A stretch of DNA of 64,000 nucleotides from CAWCDJ01 sp963778675 (GTDB taxonomy: Bacteria > Acidobacteriota > Terriglobia > Bryobacterales > Bryobacteraceae), in assembly GCA_963778675.1 (NCBI GenBank), contig CAVZVI010000011.1, forward strand, positions 1,491,126 through 1,555,125. The letters are read 5' to 3'. Under the pieces are notes generated by a model. The model was given only the letters and a program-made list of their open reading frames with translations. It had not been told where the DNA came from and ran no database searches. Below, one piece after another: positions 18,011-29,986 of the stretch (its first letter is position 1; every line of letters begins with the position of its first letter). The position numbers were made by a program, and so were the translations under genes.

Positions 18011-19205
18011 AATCGCGGTCTGCGCGGTCGCGGCGCTCGCGGTGGGCGTGATTCCTCCAGAGTCCCCGCATGCCGTGCTGTGGACGGCTCCCACGATTCT
18101 GGCGGCGGCCATGCTGATCGCGTGGGCCGCTGAATCGGCGCAGTTTTTCATCGCGCAGGGCTTCGCGCTGGCGATTCTGGCGTGGCTGCAGACGCTGCCG
18201 GAGTTCGCGGTGGAGGCGGTGCTGGCGTGGCAGCAGCAGGTGCCGCTGCTGATGGCGAACCTGACGGGCGCGCTGCGCCTGCTGACCGGCCTCGGATGGC
18301 CGATGATCTACGGAACGGCGGCGGTGTTTCACCGCCGGCGGTACAAAAGGCCGCTGCGGGAGATCCGCCTGCGGGACGAGCAGTCGGTGGAAGTGATCGG
18401 CCTCCTGGCCTCGATGGCCTGGATTGCGATCGTGAGCTGGAAGCGCTCCCTGAACCTGTGGGACGCGGCGATTCTGATCATGGTGTACGCGGCCTACCTG
18501 GCGCTGCTGCAGCGAATGCCCTCGGAGGGGACGGAAGCGATCGAAGACCTGGAATCGGTCCCGCGGGCGATCGTGACGGCTCCGCGCGGGGCGCGGATCG
18601 CGGTGATCACGGGCCTGTTCCTGCTGGGCGGCGGGCTGATCTACTTCACGGCGGAGCCGTTCCTGGCGAGCCTGCTGGCGCTCTCGGCGGTGGTGGGGGT
18701 TCCCAATTTCGTCTTCGTGCAATGGGTGGCGCCGTTCGTTTCCGAGTTTCCGGAAAAAGTATCGGCGTTCTATTGGGCGCGCACCGTGGAGCGGTCCTCG
18801 ATTGCGCTGATGAACATGGTCTCGAGCAACATCAACCAGTGGACGCTGCTGGCGGCGATGCTGCCGATCGTATACTCCTTGAGCCTGGGGACGCCGGCAG
18901 CCATTCCGCTGGACCGCGATCATCAGATGGAACTGCTCATGACGCTGGGGCAATCGCTGGTGGGCGCGCTGTTCCTGGTGCGCATGCGGCTGGTATGGTG
19001 GGAGGCGGCCGGGTTGTTCGTGCTGTGGGCGGCGCAATTCGCGCTATCGCCTTCGGGCCTGGGCCGTCCCTTCTTTGTGGCGGCGTATTTCGTGTGGGCG
19101 GGAGCGGAAGTGGTCAGGATTATGGCGGGTAAGGAGCGCGCCGAGGCGTTCCGGCAGTTCGGAGCGATGTGGGAGAGGCACTTGAAGGCGGGTGCGATAA
19201 AATGA
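17961..19205 (+). CDS. CaCA-like cation/proton exchanger family membrane protein
   Basis: This multi-pass membrane protein of up to 414 aa has two homologous hydrophobic halves. Each contains an acidic motif in a membrane helix, LQTLPEFAVEAVLAW in the first and WVAPFVSEFPEKVSAF in the second, followed by NMVSSNINQWTLLAAMLP. That resembles the alpha repeats of Na+/Ca2+ exchangers. The start is uncertain: the frame opens at TTG 17961, overlapping nadB by 50 bp, while GTG and later codons are possible. It continues into hslV after 13 bp. The ion is unknown. Confidence 0.7.
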   Translation: MRNTRLCAARAKSNSGRIAVCAVAALAVGVIPPESPHAVLWTAPTILAAAMLIAWAAESAQFFIAQGFALAILAWLQTLPEFAVEAVLAWQQQVPLLMANLTGALRLLTGLGWPMIYGTAAVFHRRRYKRPLREIRLRDEQSVEVIGLLASMAWIAIVSWKRSLNLWDAAILIMVYAAYLALLQRMPSEGTEAIEDLESVPRAIVTAPRGARIAVITGLFLLGGGLIYFTAEPFLASLLALSAVVGVPNFVFVQWVAPFVSEFPEKVSAFYWARTVERSSIALMNMVSSNINQWTLLAAMLPIVYSLSLGTPAAIPLDRDHQMELLMTLGQSLVGALFLVRMRLVWWEAAGLFVLWAAQFALSPSGLGRPFFVAAYFVWAGAEVVRIMAGKERAEAFRQFGAMWERHLKAGAIK

Positions 19206-19218
19206 AGTCACACGAACA

Positions 19219-19758
19219 ATGAGAGAACGCATACGGTCGACGACGGTGCTCTGTGTCCGCCGCGATAACAAAGTCGTAATGGCCGGCGACGGCCAGGTGA
19301 CGCTGGGACAGGAAGTGCTGAAAGCGACTGCCAAGAAACTGCGGCGCTTGTACAACGACAAGATCCTGGCCGGATTCGCGGGATCCACCGCGGACGCGTT
19401 CGCGCTGTTTTCGCGATTCGAGGCCAAGCTGGAACAGTTCAACGGGAACCTCTCGCGCTCGGTAGTGGAGCTGGCGAAAGACTGGCGCACGGACCGGGCG
19501 CTCCGGCACCTGGAGGCCCTGCTGCTGGTGGCGGACGCAAAGAGCACCTACCTGGTGAGCGGAAACGGCGACGTGATCGAGCCGGACGATGGCGTGGCGG
19601 CGATCGGCTCGGGCGGCCCTTTCGCTCTATCGGCGGCGACTGCGCTGATGCGCAACACGCGGCTTTCGGCGAAGCGGATTGCGGAAGAGGCGATGCTGAT
19701 CGCCGGCAAGACATGCATCTATACGAACGACCAGGTGACATACGAGGAACTGGAGTAA
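19219..19758 (+). CDS. hslV: HslV peptidase subunit of the HslUV protease
   Basis: The 179-aa proteasome-like peptidase has a short propeptide (MRERIRS) before the catalytic threonine in STTVLCVRRDNKVVMAGDGQ. Typical sites follow: LAGFAGSTADAF, NLSRSVVELAKDWRTD, GDVIEPDDGVAAIGSGG and the C-terminal ICIYTND-like TCIYTNDQVTYEEL. It forms the proteolytic core with HslU, whose gene starts 4 bp downstream. The propeptide before TT is slightly longer than the usual few residues. Confidence 0.95.
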   Translation: MRERIRSTTVLCVRRDNKVVMAGDGQVTLGQEVLKATAKKLRRLYNDKILAGFAGSTADAFALFSRFEAKLEQFNGNLSRSVVELAKDWRTDRALRHLEALLLVADAKSTYLVSGNGDVIEPDDGVAAIGSGGPFALSAATALMRNTRLSAKRIAEEAMLIAGKTCIYTNDQVTYEELE

Positions 19759-19762
19759 GGCG

Positions 19763-21121
<1,359 letters not shown>

Positions 21122-21189
21122 TTTGGATATCCGATAGTCGGGAAAGTACCGTAACCGAAGTGTATACGGTAGCGTTTACCACTGCGGGC

Positions 21190-21218
21190 TTGTCAGGGCC
21201 GGGCTCCGGTCCTATCCT
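21190..21218 (+). promoter_or_regulatory. Putative sigma-70 promoter of the 54-aa gene
   Basis: TTGTCA at 21190-21195 and TATCCT at 21213-21218 are separated by 17 bases and stand 23 bases before the ATG at 21241, with AGGAGA between. Just upstream TACCGT and ACGGTA form a 6-bp inverted repeat (about 21149-21173) that could be an operator. Confidence 0.45.
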
Positions 21219-21240
21219 GGCATTCTAGGAGAACCCCACG

Positions 21241-21405
21241 ATGTTCGAGGAATCCGAGACCGACGGGAACGAGTGCCCCATCTGCCTGGTGGAACACGAT
21301 GACGAAATCCACGCTGCGACGCTAAGCATCCGGCGGTGGTGGAAGCACCAGGTGACCAGATACCTCTACGAAGAGCAGGAAAGCGACAGCCCCGCGGCAG
21401 CTTAA
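21241..21405 (+). CDS. 54-aa CPIC-motif small protein
   Basis: The frame reads MFEESETDGNECPICLVEHD and continues with a basic-aromatic helix (IRRWWKHQVTRYLYEEQ). It follows AGGAGA at a good distance. One CxxC plus a nearby His could bind metal, possibly in a dimer. The TAA stop interlocks with the TAA of the convergent gene in the palindrome TTAA, so the two genes share four bases. No family is recognised. Confidence 0.55.
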   Translation: MFEESETDGNECPICLVEHDDEIHAATLSIRRWWKHQVTRYLYEEQESDSPAAA

Positions 21406-21812
21406 CCCGCCGAAGGGACGAGTTCGCGGAGATGCAGCCGCGCCGCGTCGAACTGGTAGAGGAGCGAGCCGAGTTCGACCCGCGCCATTCCAAACCGGTA
21501 CAGAGCCAGACGGATCCGCACAGCCGCCATGTTGCGGGCAAAATCCAACTGCCCGCGAAGGAGCGTGATCGCCAGCGCCGGGCGGTCGTACGGCGAACTC
21601 ACGATCAGGGCGCGCGTTTCCTGGCAAATCTCCCGAAAATCGGCGGCGAGAGAACGCAGATACTCACGCAGGATGCGGGCGCGCCGCTCGCGCAATTTGC
21701 GAACCAGGCGCGGGGTCGAGCCGGGACAGGCGCGCATGAATTCGATATCACCGGCCGAGAGCAGGCGGAACATCGGGCGATAACGATCGAGCGACAGTTG
21801 GTCGATCGGCAT
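21402..21812 (-). CDS. Hypothetical helical protein, 136 aa
   Basis: The reverse-strand product begins MPIDQLSLDRYRPMFRLLSA, with AGGAG 8 bases upstream of ATG 21812; the longer frame to 21830 lacks a better site. It is rich in Arg and Leu and predicted all helical (LVRKLRERRARILREYLRSL, AITLLRGQLDFARNMAAVRI). It has no signal and no recognised motif. It overlaps the 54-aa gene tail to tail. Confidence 0.6.
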   Translation of the reverse strand: MPIDQLSLDRYRPMFRLLSAGDIEFMRACPGSTPRLVRKLRERRARILREYLRSLAADFREICQETRALIVSSPYDRPALAITLLRGQLDFARNMAAVRIRLALYRFGMARVELGSLLYQFDAARLHLRELVPSAG

Positions 21813-21995
21813 ATCGGGGCTCCTGTGCATCGAAATCTGAGTATGGTGCCGTCAGCGGTCCGTTTGAAAGTGCCACTGGTACAGGGCAGGTTTTAGTACG
21901 GAACGGGCATTACCTGCCGGTGCCGTGCCACCCATGCCTCCGGGCGACGAAACAAAAAGGGTTGCGGAGCGTAATATGTCTCTTGGGGGTTAACA

Positions 21996-24443
21996 ATGTC
22001 GCTCCGCCCCTCGATGGCCCGTTTGTGGCAGGACCTTGCCTACGGCCTGCGCATGCTCCGGAAGAATCCGGCGTTTACCGCAATCACCGTGCTGACCCTG
22101 GCGCTGGGGATCGGCGCCAACACGGCCATGTTCAGCGTGGTGGATTCGATTCTCCTGCGGCCGCTGCCATATCCACACGCCGATCGCCTTGTGCTGGTGT
22201 GGGAAAAGCCACCGAAAGGGCGGCAGAACAGCGTCTCGGCGGCGAATTTTCTCGATTGGCGCGAGCAGAACCACGCGTTCCAAAACCTGGTGGGGATGAC
22301 GTTCGGCAGTTTCAATCTGTCGGGCAAAGACCAGCCGGAGCGCGTGGACGGCGTGCGGGCCTCGTGGGACTTTTTCGACATGATCGGCGTCCACCCGGCG
22401 CTCGGCCGTGGATTTTCCGCCGAAGAAGACCGGCCCGGCGCGCCGCGCGTCGCTGTGATCGCCCATGCCCTCTGGCAGCGAAGATTCGGCGGTGATCCGC
22501 AGATCATCGGCCGCTCCCTCACGGTGGATGGCGAACCCTGCACCGTGATCGGGGTCATGCCGGCCGGGTTCCGGTTCTTCTTCACTCCGGAGATGTGGGT
22601 GCCGCTGGCGCTCGACCGTGCCAAAGCCACCCGTGACTTTCACTTCATGATCCCGATCGGCCGCCTGAAAGACGGCGTGTCGCTGGCGCAGGCGCAGGCA
22701 CAAATGGCCGGGATCGCCAGGAACATCGAAAGGGCGTACCCGAAATCGAACAAGGGCTGGGGCGTTTTCGTGCAATCCATGCAGGAGGCGGCGGTGGAAA
22801 ACGAACGCCAGGCGGTGCTGGTATTGTTCGGCGCCGTCGGGTTCGTGCTGCTCATCGCATGCGTAAATGTGGCCAACCTGCTGCTGGCCAAGGCAGCCTC
22901 ACGCCAGAGCGAGATGGCGGTGCGTGCCTCGCTGGGGGCGGCGCGGGTCCGCCTGGTGGCGCAACTGCTCACGGAAAGCGTCCTGCTGGCGGTTGCCGGC
23001 GGTGTGATGGGCCTGCTGCTGGCTTTCCTGCTGGTGAAGACGATGCACGCTCTCATTCCCGCCCAACTGCTGGCCGGCTTCTCCGAAATCGCAGTCGATT
23101 TCCGGGTGCTGGCCTTCGCCCTCGGGCTTTCCATCATCACCGGTATTCTTTTCGGGCTGTTTCCCGCGTGGCGCATCACCCGGTTCCATCTGCACGACAT
23201 TCTGAAAGAAGGCGGCCGAGGCTCGCGCGGCACTTCCGGACAGGCCCGGTTCCGCAACGTCCTGGTGGCCGCCGAGATCGCCCTTTCGCTGGTGCTGCTG
23301 GTCTGTGCCGGGCTCATGATCCGCAGCCTCTCCGCCATGCGCAACGTGAATCCGGGGTTTCGCCCGGATCACGTCTTGACCATGCGCCTCGCCATGGCGG
23401 AAGGCCGCTACCCGGGCGCGTCCCGCGTGCGCCAGTTTTACCGGGAGGTGCTCGACCGGGTACGCGCGATCCCCGGAGTGCGCAGCGCCAGCATCTCGAT
23501 GAGCCTGCCGCTGCAGGGATCCGCGTTCGGCATGCCCTTCCAGATCGCCAGCCACCCGCAGGTGCCGATCTCCGAAGCGCCCGGCGCGCCTTACGAGCTC
23601 GTGAGCAGCGGCTACTTCCGCACCATGGGGATCGGCCTGGCGAAAGGCCGCGTCTTCACGGAGCGCGATAACGAAAACGGCCCTCCGGTGGCGGTGGTCA
23701 ACGAGACCTTCGTGAAGAAGTATCTGCCGAAAGAGGAGCCGATCGGGCAGCGCCTGCTGGTGGAAGAGCTGGTAACCGGAAAGACGCAGCTCGGGCCGCC
23801 GATCGCCTGGGAGATCGTCGGCGTGATTCGCGATGTCAAGTTCGGCGGGTTGAACAGCGACGGCGTCCCGGTGATCTACGTGCCGCTGCTGCAGAGTCCG
23901 TGGCCCAGCGGCATCCTGGCGCTGCGCACCGAAGCGGACCCCTCCGGCCTGACGCAGGCGGCCCGCGCGGCACTGGCGCAGGTCGATCGCGACATGCCCG
24001 TGACCTCGGTGAAGACGATGGACCAGGTGGTCGTGGATTCCCTGTCGCAATCGCGGGTACAGACCTGGCTGATCGGCGTGTTCGGCCTGGTGGCGTTGAT
24101 CCTCGCGGCGCTGGGGATCTACGGCGTGATGTCCTATGCCGTGGCGCAAGGCACCCACGACATGGGTCTGCGGATCGCGCTCGGCGCCAGCGCAGGCGAC
24201 GTGCTCAAACTGGTTCTCGGCAAGGGCATGCTGCTCACCGCCATCGGGCTCGCGGCCGGGGTGGCCGGCGCGCTCGCGCTGACCCGCCTGCTCTCCAGCC
24301 TGCTATTCAGCGTCAAGGCGACCGACCCGTGGACTTTCGTCGTGGTCTCCCTGCTGCTGGCGCTGGTGGCGCTGGCGGCCGGCTTCATCCCCGCGCGGAG
24401 GGCGACCCGCATCGATCCGGTCATCGCTTTGCGCGTGGAGTGA
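21996..24443 (+). CDS. ADOP-type FtsX/MacB permease
   Basis: The 815-aa protein opens LWQDLAYGLRMLRKNPAFTA and LTLALGIGANTAMFSVVDSI, the signature of the acidobacterial duplicated orphan permease family (ADOP). It has an N-terminal helix, a MacB-like periplasmic domain (ANFLDWREQN...FFDMIGVHPALGRGF), three FtsX helices near 275-400, a second periplasmic domain and three terminal helices (LVALILAALGIYGVMSYAVA). ADOP genes typically have no adjacent ATPase, as here. A GGGGG run stands 8 bases before ATG 21996. Its 3' end overlaps the convergent regulator gene by 23 bp. Confidence 0.92.
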   Translation: MSLRPSMARLWQDLAYGLRMLRKNPAFTAITVLTLALGIGANTAMFSVVDSILLRPLPYPHADRLVLVWEKPPKGRQNSVSAANFLDWREQNHAFQNLVGMTFGSFNLSGKDQPERVDGVRASWDFFDMIGVHPALGRGFSAEEDRPGAPRVAVIAHALWQRRFGGDPQIIGRSLTVDGEPCTVIGVMPAGFRFFFTPEMWVPLALDRAKATRDFHFMIPIGRLKDGVSLAQAQAQMAGIARNIERAYPKSNKGWGVFVQSMQEAAVENERQAVLVLFGAVGFVLLIACVNVANLLLAKAASRQSEMAVRASLGAARVRLVAQLLTESVLLAVAGGVMGLLLAFLLVKTMHALIPAQLLAGFSEIAVDFRVLAFALGLSIITGILFGLFPAWRITRFHLHDILKEGGRGSRGTSGQARFRNVLVAAEIALSLVLLVCAGLMIRSLSAMRNVNPGFRPDHVLTMRLAMAEGRYPGASRVRQFYREVLDRVRAIPGVRSASISMSLPLQGSAFGMPFQIASHPQVPISEAPGAPYELVSSGYFRTMGIGLAKGRVFTERDNENGPPVAVVNETFVKKYLPKEEPIGQRLLVEELVTGKTQLGPPIAWEIVGVIRDVKFGGLNSDGVPVIYVPLLQSPWPSGILALRTEADPSGLTQAARAALAQVDRDMPVTSVKTMDQVVVDSLSQSRVQTWLIGVFGLVALILAALGIYGVMSYAVAQGTHDMGLRIALGASAGDVLKLVLGKGMLLTAIGLAAGVAGALALTRLLSSLLFSVKATDPWTFVVVSLLLALVALAAGFIPARRATRIDPVIALRVE

Positions 24444-25560
24444 GCTCCGCCCCGCAAGACTGGCGGATGATGAGATAGCACTCCACCAGGATGTCGCGCA
24501 CGAACCCGTTCGGCCGCTCGATGCGGTCGAGCATGGCGGCCATGGCGGCCTCGCCGATTTCCCGGCAGGGTTGATGCACGGTAGTCAGCGGGACGGGCAG
24601 CAGGCTCGCGTATTCCACGTCGTCGATGCCGACGATCCGGATATCGGCCGGAATGCGATAGCCCATCGCCAGCAGAACCTGCATCAGGTGTCCCGCCGTG
24701 CGGTCGTTGGCGCAAATGAACCCACGGCCCTCCGGCTTGTGGCCCAGCATGGGGCGGACGGTCTCTTCCGTGATCGCCTCCAGTTGCCAGACCGGACCGC
24801 GCTCGAGCCCGACGCCGTTTGCCAGCACCGCTTCGCGAAATCCCGCGATGCGTGCCTGTACGGTGGGCGCACTCCCGGCATACGCCACCAGGGCCACGTG
24901 CCGCACCCCGAGATCGAGCAGATGTCCGGTGGCCATGTAGCCGGCGCGGCGGTTGTCGATCCCCACCAGGTCGTGCGGAACCCGGTCCGGATACCGCGCC
25001 ACGCAGCGGTCCAGCAGGACGATCGGGATGCGTGCCGCCTCGAGCTGGGAAACGATCGCGAGATTCGTCTCGCGGACATGGCCTCCGGTTTCGAGAGGAG
25101 CGAAGAAGACGCCGGCCACCCGCTTCCGGATGTACTGTTCACACAGTTGTAGCGCCTGTTCCCCGGGCGATGCTTGCTCCGCCGCGGCGTGGCCCCATAG
25201 CAGGGCGTGGCGGCTGGCCTGCGGGGCGGCAGCGATGCCGCGGCAGATCGGTTCGAAGACCTCCGTGCGTCCCAGGTCCGGGATCAACAGCCCGAACACC
25301 AGGCCGTCTTCCGCCGGATGTACGTCGCGGACGTACGTGCCCGACCCGGCGATGCGCTCCACCAGCCCCCGTTGCGCGAGTTCCCGCATGGCGCGCCCCA
25401 CCGTGATGCGGGAGGTGCGGAACTGCTGCACCAGAGCCGCTTCGCTCGGGAATTTCTGGCCGGGGAGGTATTTCCCGGAGAGGATATCCCTGGAAAGCGT
25501 TTCGAAGACCTGCCGGTACTTGGGGGCGTGCGGTTCCGCGCTGAAGCTGCGCCGGGCCAT
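24421..25560 (-). CDS. GntR/LacI hybrid transcriptional regulator
   Basis: This 379-aa regulator joins a GntR-type winged helix (RQVFETLSRDILSGKYLPGQ...FPSEAALVQQFRTSRITVGRAMREL, residues 14-75) to a LacI/periplasmic-binding-like sensor domain (VFGLLIPDLGRTEVFEPICRGI, GVFFAPLETGG, FICANDRTAGHLMQVLLAMG, IVGIDDVEYASLLPVPLTTV). The layout is that of AraR-like sugar-responsive repressors. ATG 25560 begins just before the DNA-binding domain. No adjacent sugar operon is visible, so the effector is unknown. Confidence 0.87.
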   Translation of the reverse strand: MARRSFSAEPHAPKYRQVFETLSRDILSGKYLPGQKFPSEAALVQQFRTSRITVGRAMRELAQRGLVERIAGSGTYVRDVHPAEDGLVFGLLIPDLGRTEVFEPICRGIAAAPQASRHALLWGHAAAEQASPGEQALQLCEQYIRKRVAGVFFAPLETGGHVRETNLAIVSQLEAARIPIVLLDRCVARYPDRVPHDLVGIDNRRAGYMATGHLLDLGVRHVALVAYAGSAPTVQARIAGFREAVLANGVGLERGPVWQLEAITEETVRPMLGHKPEGRGFICANDRTAGHLMQVLLAMGYRIPADIRIVGIDDVEYASLLPVPLTTVHQPCREIGEAAMAAMLDRIERPNGFVRDILVECYLIIRQSCGAELTPRAKR

Positions 25561-25622
25561 GTTTTCTGATATTACAGCTTTATGCCGGAATATGGCAACT
25601 TGGCGCAGCGTAGTCCCATCCA

Positions 25623-25841
25623 ATGACAGGTATGCTGGATACCATCGGTTGGATCGCGACCGCCGTGTTTTCGACGTCTTATTTCTTCCGCCAGCCCGCC
25701 GTCCTGCGCCGCATTCAGGCTGCCGCTGCCTGTTTGTGGATTGTCTATGGAGTTGCCCTGCATGCCTTTCCGGTGATCGCCGCCAATGTGATTGTCGCCG
25801 CCGCCGCGCTGGTCTCTTCGGGCCGCCGGCAGACATCCTGA
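25623..25841 (+). CDS. YgjV-like small membrane protein
   Basis: The 72-aa protein has two to three hydrophobic segments (TIGWIATAVFSTSYFFR, AAACLWIVYGVALHAF, VIAANVIVAAAALV) with Gln and Asn positions like the YgjV/PQ-loop-related inner membrane proteins. A second ATG at 25632 is an alternative start. It is divergent from the GntR/LacI regulator, which might control it. Function unknown. Confidence 0.6.
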   Translation: MTGMLDTIGWIATAVFSTSYFFRQPAVLRRIQAAAACLWIVYGVALHAFPVIAANVIVAAAALVSSGRRQTS

Positions 25842-25980
25842 CATCTCAGCTTTCTGCCCGGTGCTGGTAACCGGCACGCCGCCCGCACATCCAAGACTCT
25901 AAGGCCGGTGACCGCGGCCTCGTTCTGCCTCGCCGCAGCGGATGGACTTCGCAAAGGAAAAATCGAAAGGAGACAGACCT

Positions 25981-26805
25981 ATGCCAGAGTGGGAAAACAA
26001 ACCGAAGGAGTACCTGCTGGTCAGCGACTTCGACCAGACTCTGAGTTTTCACGATTCGGGAATCGTGTTGAGCGAACTGCTGGGAGTCGGCGGCTTCGCC
26101 GAGCGGATCGGCGGACTCTCGCAGATTCATCTCGTCCAACAGGGCGGCGAACTGGCCTACCTGCTGCTGCACGACCCGGAATACCGGAAAGTGCGCCGGG
26201 AGCACCTGGTAGAGGTGGGCAAGCGCATTCGCCTGAAGCAAAACATCCGGATGTTGTCGCAGTTGCTCGCCGGTATCGACGGCCACCACTTCTCGTTCTA
26301 CGTGGTTTCGGCGGCGCCGCAGGAGGTTATCCAGTCGGCGCTCGAAGGCATCGTCCCCGAGGATCACATTTTCGGCACGCAATTCCGCTACGATCCGGCG
26401 AGCGGCGAAATCCAGTCGATCGTGCGTGTTCCCGCCGGTTACGGCAAGGTGGCGGTACTCGATGAGCTGCGAACCAGCTTAATGCTCAGCGCCGATCGTG
26501 TAGTCTATGTCGGCGACGGGAGCTCTGACGTCCACGTGATGTTGCACGTCAACCGGCTGTCCGGACTGACCATTGCGGTCTCGGAAAACCGCTTCATCAC
26601 CCAGATCGCATCGCGCACGGTTCTGAGCGACGACGCCCTGAGCGTACTGGTGCCGGTGCTCGAAGACATCGTCGGCTGGAATCCGGCGCGGATCCGGGCC
26701 TTCTTCGACGCGCACGGCTTCGTGCTTCGGGATTGGGACAAGGTCCGTACCGACTCGCTCACCATCGGCCAGGCGGCCGGGCCAGGTGACGCGCTGCCCG
26801 TCTGA
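25981..26805 (+). CDS. HAD-superfamily phosphatase (SerB-like, HAD-IB)
   Basis: The 274-aa protein carries all four HAD motifs: LVSDFDQTLSF (motif I, nucleophile Asp at about 16), YVVSAAPQEV (motif II), the Lys in AGYGKVAVLDEL (motif III) and VVYVGDGSSDVHVM (motif IV). The helical cap between motifs I and II fits phosphoserine-phosphatase-like HAD-IB enzymes. AAGGAGA precedes ATG 25981. The substrate is not determined, and it is not next to serine biosynthesis genes. Confidence 0.82.
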   Translation: MPEWENKPKEYLLVSDFDQTLSFHDSGIVLSELLGVGGFAERIGGLSQIHLVQQGGELAYLLLHDPEYRKVRREHLVEVGKRIRLKQNIRMLSQLLAGIDGHHFSFYVVSAAPQEVIQSALEGIVPEDHIFGTQFRYDPASGEIQSIVRVPAGYGKVAVLDELRTSLMLSADRVVYVGDGSSDVHVMLHVNRLSGLTIAVSENRFITQIASRTVLSDDALSVLVPVLEDIVGWNPARIRAFFDAHGFVLRDWDKVRTDSLTIGQAAGPGDALPV

Positions 26806-26820
26806 TGAGATGATGTTCGA

Positions 26821-27414
26821 TTGGGTTCCGCGAATTCCCGCACCGCGCCGGCAGCCAGGCCGAGAAGCCGCAGAAAGTCCCGGCGGGCGAGCAAAGCGCC
26901 TGCCCGGGTCTCACTCGCTTCGGAAGTTCTGATCGTTCTTGTGCTGGCGGGAGCAGTATTGTTTGCGGCGGGCCGGTGGTTTCACGAGAATTACACGGTA
27001 AGTTTTCAGTCGCCGGTCCGCCTTCATTTTCAATGGCCGGTGGTGCTGGCCGAACGCGTCATTTCGGGCGATGCCTCCGCAGCGCAGGCCGATCAGAACG
27101 GCCGCCGGCTTTCGGCGTGGCAACAGTACGCCTGCCGCAAGTTCGGCTCCGACTGCCGCGTGGCACTGGCCATCCAGCGCGCCGAAAACCCCCAGGGGAA
27201 GTGCGAGATCTACCACTACAACACCGATGGAACGCTCGACTGGGGCTACTTTCAGATCAACACCGTGCACCTCGAACGCCCCGGGCTCAACCTGCGCGAC
27301 CTGCTCGATTGCAGAGCCAACATCGATTTCGCCTACCAGTTGTACCGGGAACGGGGGTTCCAGCCGTGGAGCACGTACAAGAACGGCGCGTACCTGCAGT
27401 TCATGAAAAAGTGA
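26821..27414 (+). CDS. Membrane-anchored lysozyme-like (SLT-type) protein
   Basis: The frame begins at TTG 26821 and encodes 197 aa: a very basic N-terminus (RPRSRRKSRRASK), a transmembrane helix (VLIVLVLAGAVLFAAG) and a C-terminal domain with ALAIQRAENPQGKCEIYHYN...DWGYFQINTVHLERPG. That pattern, a Glu in a helix followed by GYFQIN, is typical of lysozyme-like transglycosylases. Two Cys pairs could form disulfides in the periplasm. The start codon is uncertain; no ATG lies in frame upstream. Confidence 0.65.
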   Translation: MGSANSRTAPAARPRSRRKSRRASKAPARVSLASEVLIVLVLAGAVLFAAGRWFHENYTVSFQSPVRLHFQWPVVLAERVISGDASAAQADQNGRRLSAWQQYACRKFGSDCRVALAIQRAENPQGKCEIYHYNTDGTLDWGYFQINTVHLERPGLNLRDLLDCRANIDFAYQLYRERGFQPWSTYKNGAYLQFMKK

Positions 27415-27420
27415 GGCCGC

Positions 27421-28659
27421 TCACTCGTATCGGAGCGCCACAACCGGGTCGAGGCGGGCGGCTTTGTTCGCCGGCCAGATCCCGAAGAACAGCCCGACGC
27501 TCACCGAGACCACGATCCCCATGACCGCCGACCAGAGCGGAACGCTGGCGGGGATCGATGTGAACACCAGCCGGCTGACCAGCGAGATCAGCCAGCCGAA
27601 CGCGATTCCGGCCAGGCCGCCCATGAACGTGAGCGAGGCGGCTTCCAGCAGGAACTGCATCAGGATGTCCGCGCGCCGCGCGCCGATCGCCTTGCGGATG
27701 CCGATTTCGTACGTCCGCTCGGTCACCGACACCAGCATAATGTTCATCACTCCGATGCCACCCACCAGCAGCCCAATCGAGCTGAGCACCGCCATCACCA
27801 GGAAGGTCACCGCGGTGATCTGGCGGAAATCGGAGACCATCTGCTCGGCGGTAGAGAGGGCGAAGTTGTCGGGCTTGTCATAGGGCACCCGGCGGTCGAT
27901 CCGCAGCACGGTGCGAATCTCGTCCTGCGCCTCGGAAAGCATGCCGGCCCTGGCGGTCACGACGATGGCATTTTCGCGGGCGTTGGGATACATCTTCTGC
28001 ATGGTGCCGTACGGCAGCAGTACCCGCTGGTCCGTGTCGCCGAAGAAGGATGCGGCCGGCCGCAGCATCGTGCCGATCACCATGAACTCGTGCCCGTCCA
28101 CCAGGATGGATTTGCCGATCGGGTCCACGTTGGCGAACAGCCCCTTCTCCAGATCCTGCCCGATGACCGCTACCGGCATGCGCCGCCGGCTCTCTTCATC
28201 GGTGAAGAACCGGCCGAAGTGGATGTCCACCTGCCCGCCGCGCGCATAAGCCTCTTCGACGCCGAACAGGTTGACGTCGTACATGTCGTTGCCCTTGTAG
28301 TGCACGTTGATCGGGCCCTGGCTGGCAAACAGCATGGTGGAAACATCCTCGATCGATTTACACCGTTCGCGGATATCCACGGCATTCTGGTATGTCAGAT
28401 CCTTGCGGGTGCGCTCCTCGGCGCTGAGGTGGCTGGTGCGCGGCCCCACCGGGAACTTGAAGACGATGATCGAGTTCGGGCCGAAGCTGCGAAGCACGCC
28501 CGCTACGGACGCGTCGAAGCCGGTCAGGATCGCACTTACCCCGATGATCGTGCCGGTGCCGATGATGACTCCCAGGACGGTCAGGAAAGCCCGCAGCTTG
28601 TGCGTCCGGATGGTCTGGAGCGCCAGCACGATGCCGTTGGTGAAAGCCAGTTTCGTCAT
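27421..28659 (-). CDS. FtsX/MacB-type permease (second of pair)
   Basis: This 412-aa permease starts MTKLAFTNGIVLALQTIRTH, then KLRAFLTVLGVIIGTGTIIG (first helix), a MacB periplasmic domain, and three C-terminal helices (VTFLVMAVLSSIGLLVGGIG, FMGGLAGIAFGWLISLV, VVSVSVGLFFGIWPANKAA). Such proteins use an ATPase partner to drive mechanotransmission across the envelope. It starts 2 bp after the preceding permease gene and is clearly cotranscribed with it. Confidence 0.88.
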   Translation of the reverse strand: MTKLAFTNGIVLALQTIRTHKLRAFLTVLGVIIGTGTIIGVSAILTGFDASVAGVLRSFGPNSIIVFKFPVGPRTSHLSAEERTRKDLTYQNAVDIRERCKSIEDVSTMLFASQGPINVHYKGNDMYDVNLFGVEEAYARGGQVDIHFGRFFTDEESRRRMPVAVIGQDLEKGLFANVDPIGKSILVDGHEFMVIGTMLRPAASFFGDTDQRVLLPYGTMQKMYPNARENAIVVTARAGMLSEAQDEIRTVLRIDRRVPYDKPDNFALSTAEQMVSDFRQITAVTFLVMAVLSSIGLLVGGIGVMNIMLVSVTERTYEIGIRKAIGARRADILMQFLLEAASLTFMGGLAGIAFGWLISLVSRLVFTSIPASVPLWSAVMGIVVSVSVGLFFGIWPANKAARLDPVVALRYE

Positions 28660-28661
28660 GG

Positions 28662-29921
<1,260 letters not shown>

Positions 29922-29986
29922 GGCTCTTCAACAGAAGAGACGCAGATTCACCGCATTTGTTTCAGGATTTGCCCCAACTGGCGGAT

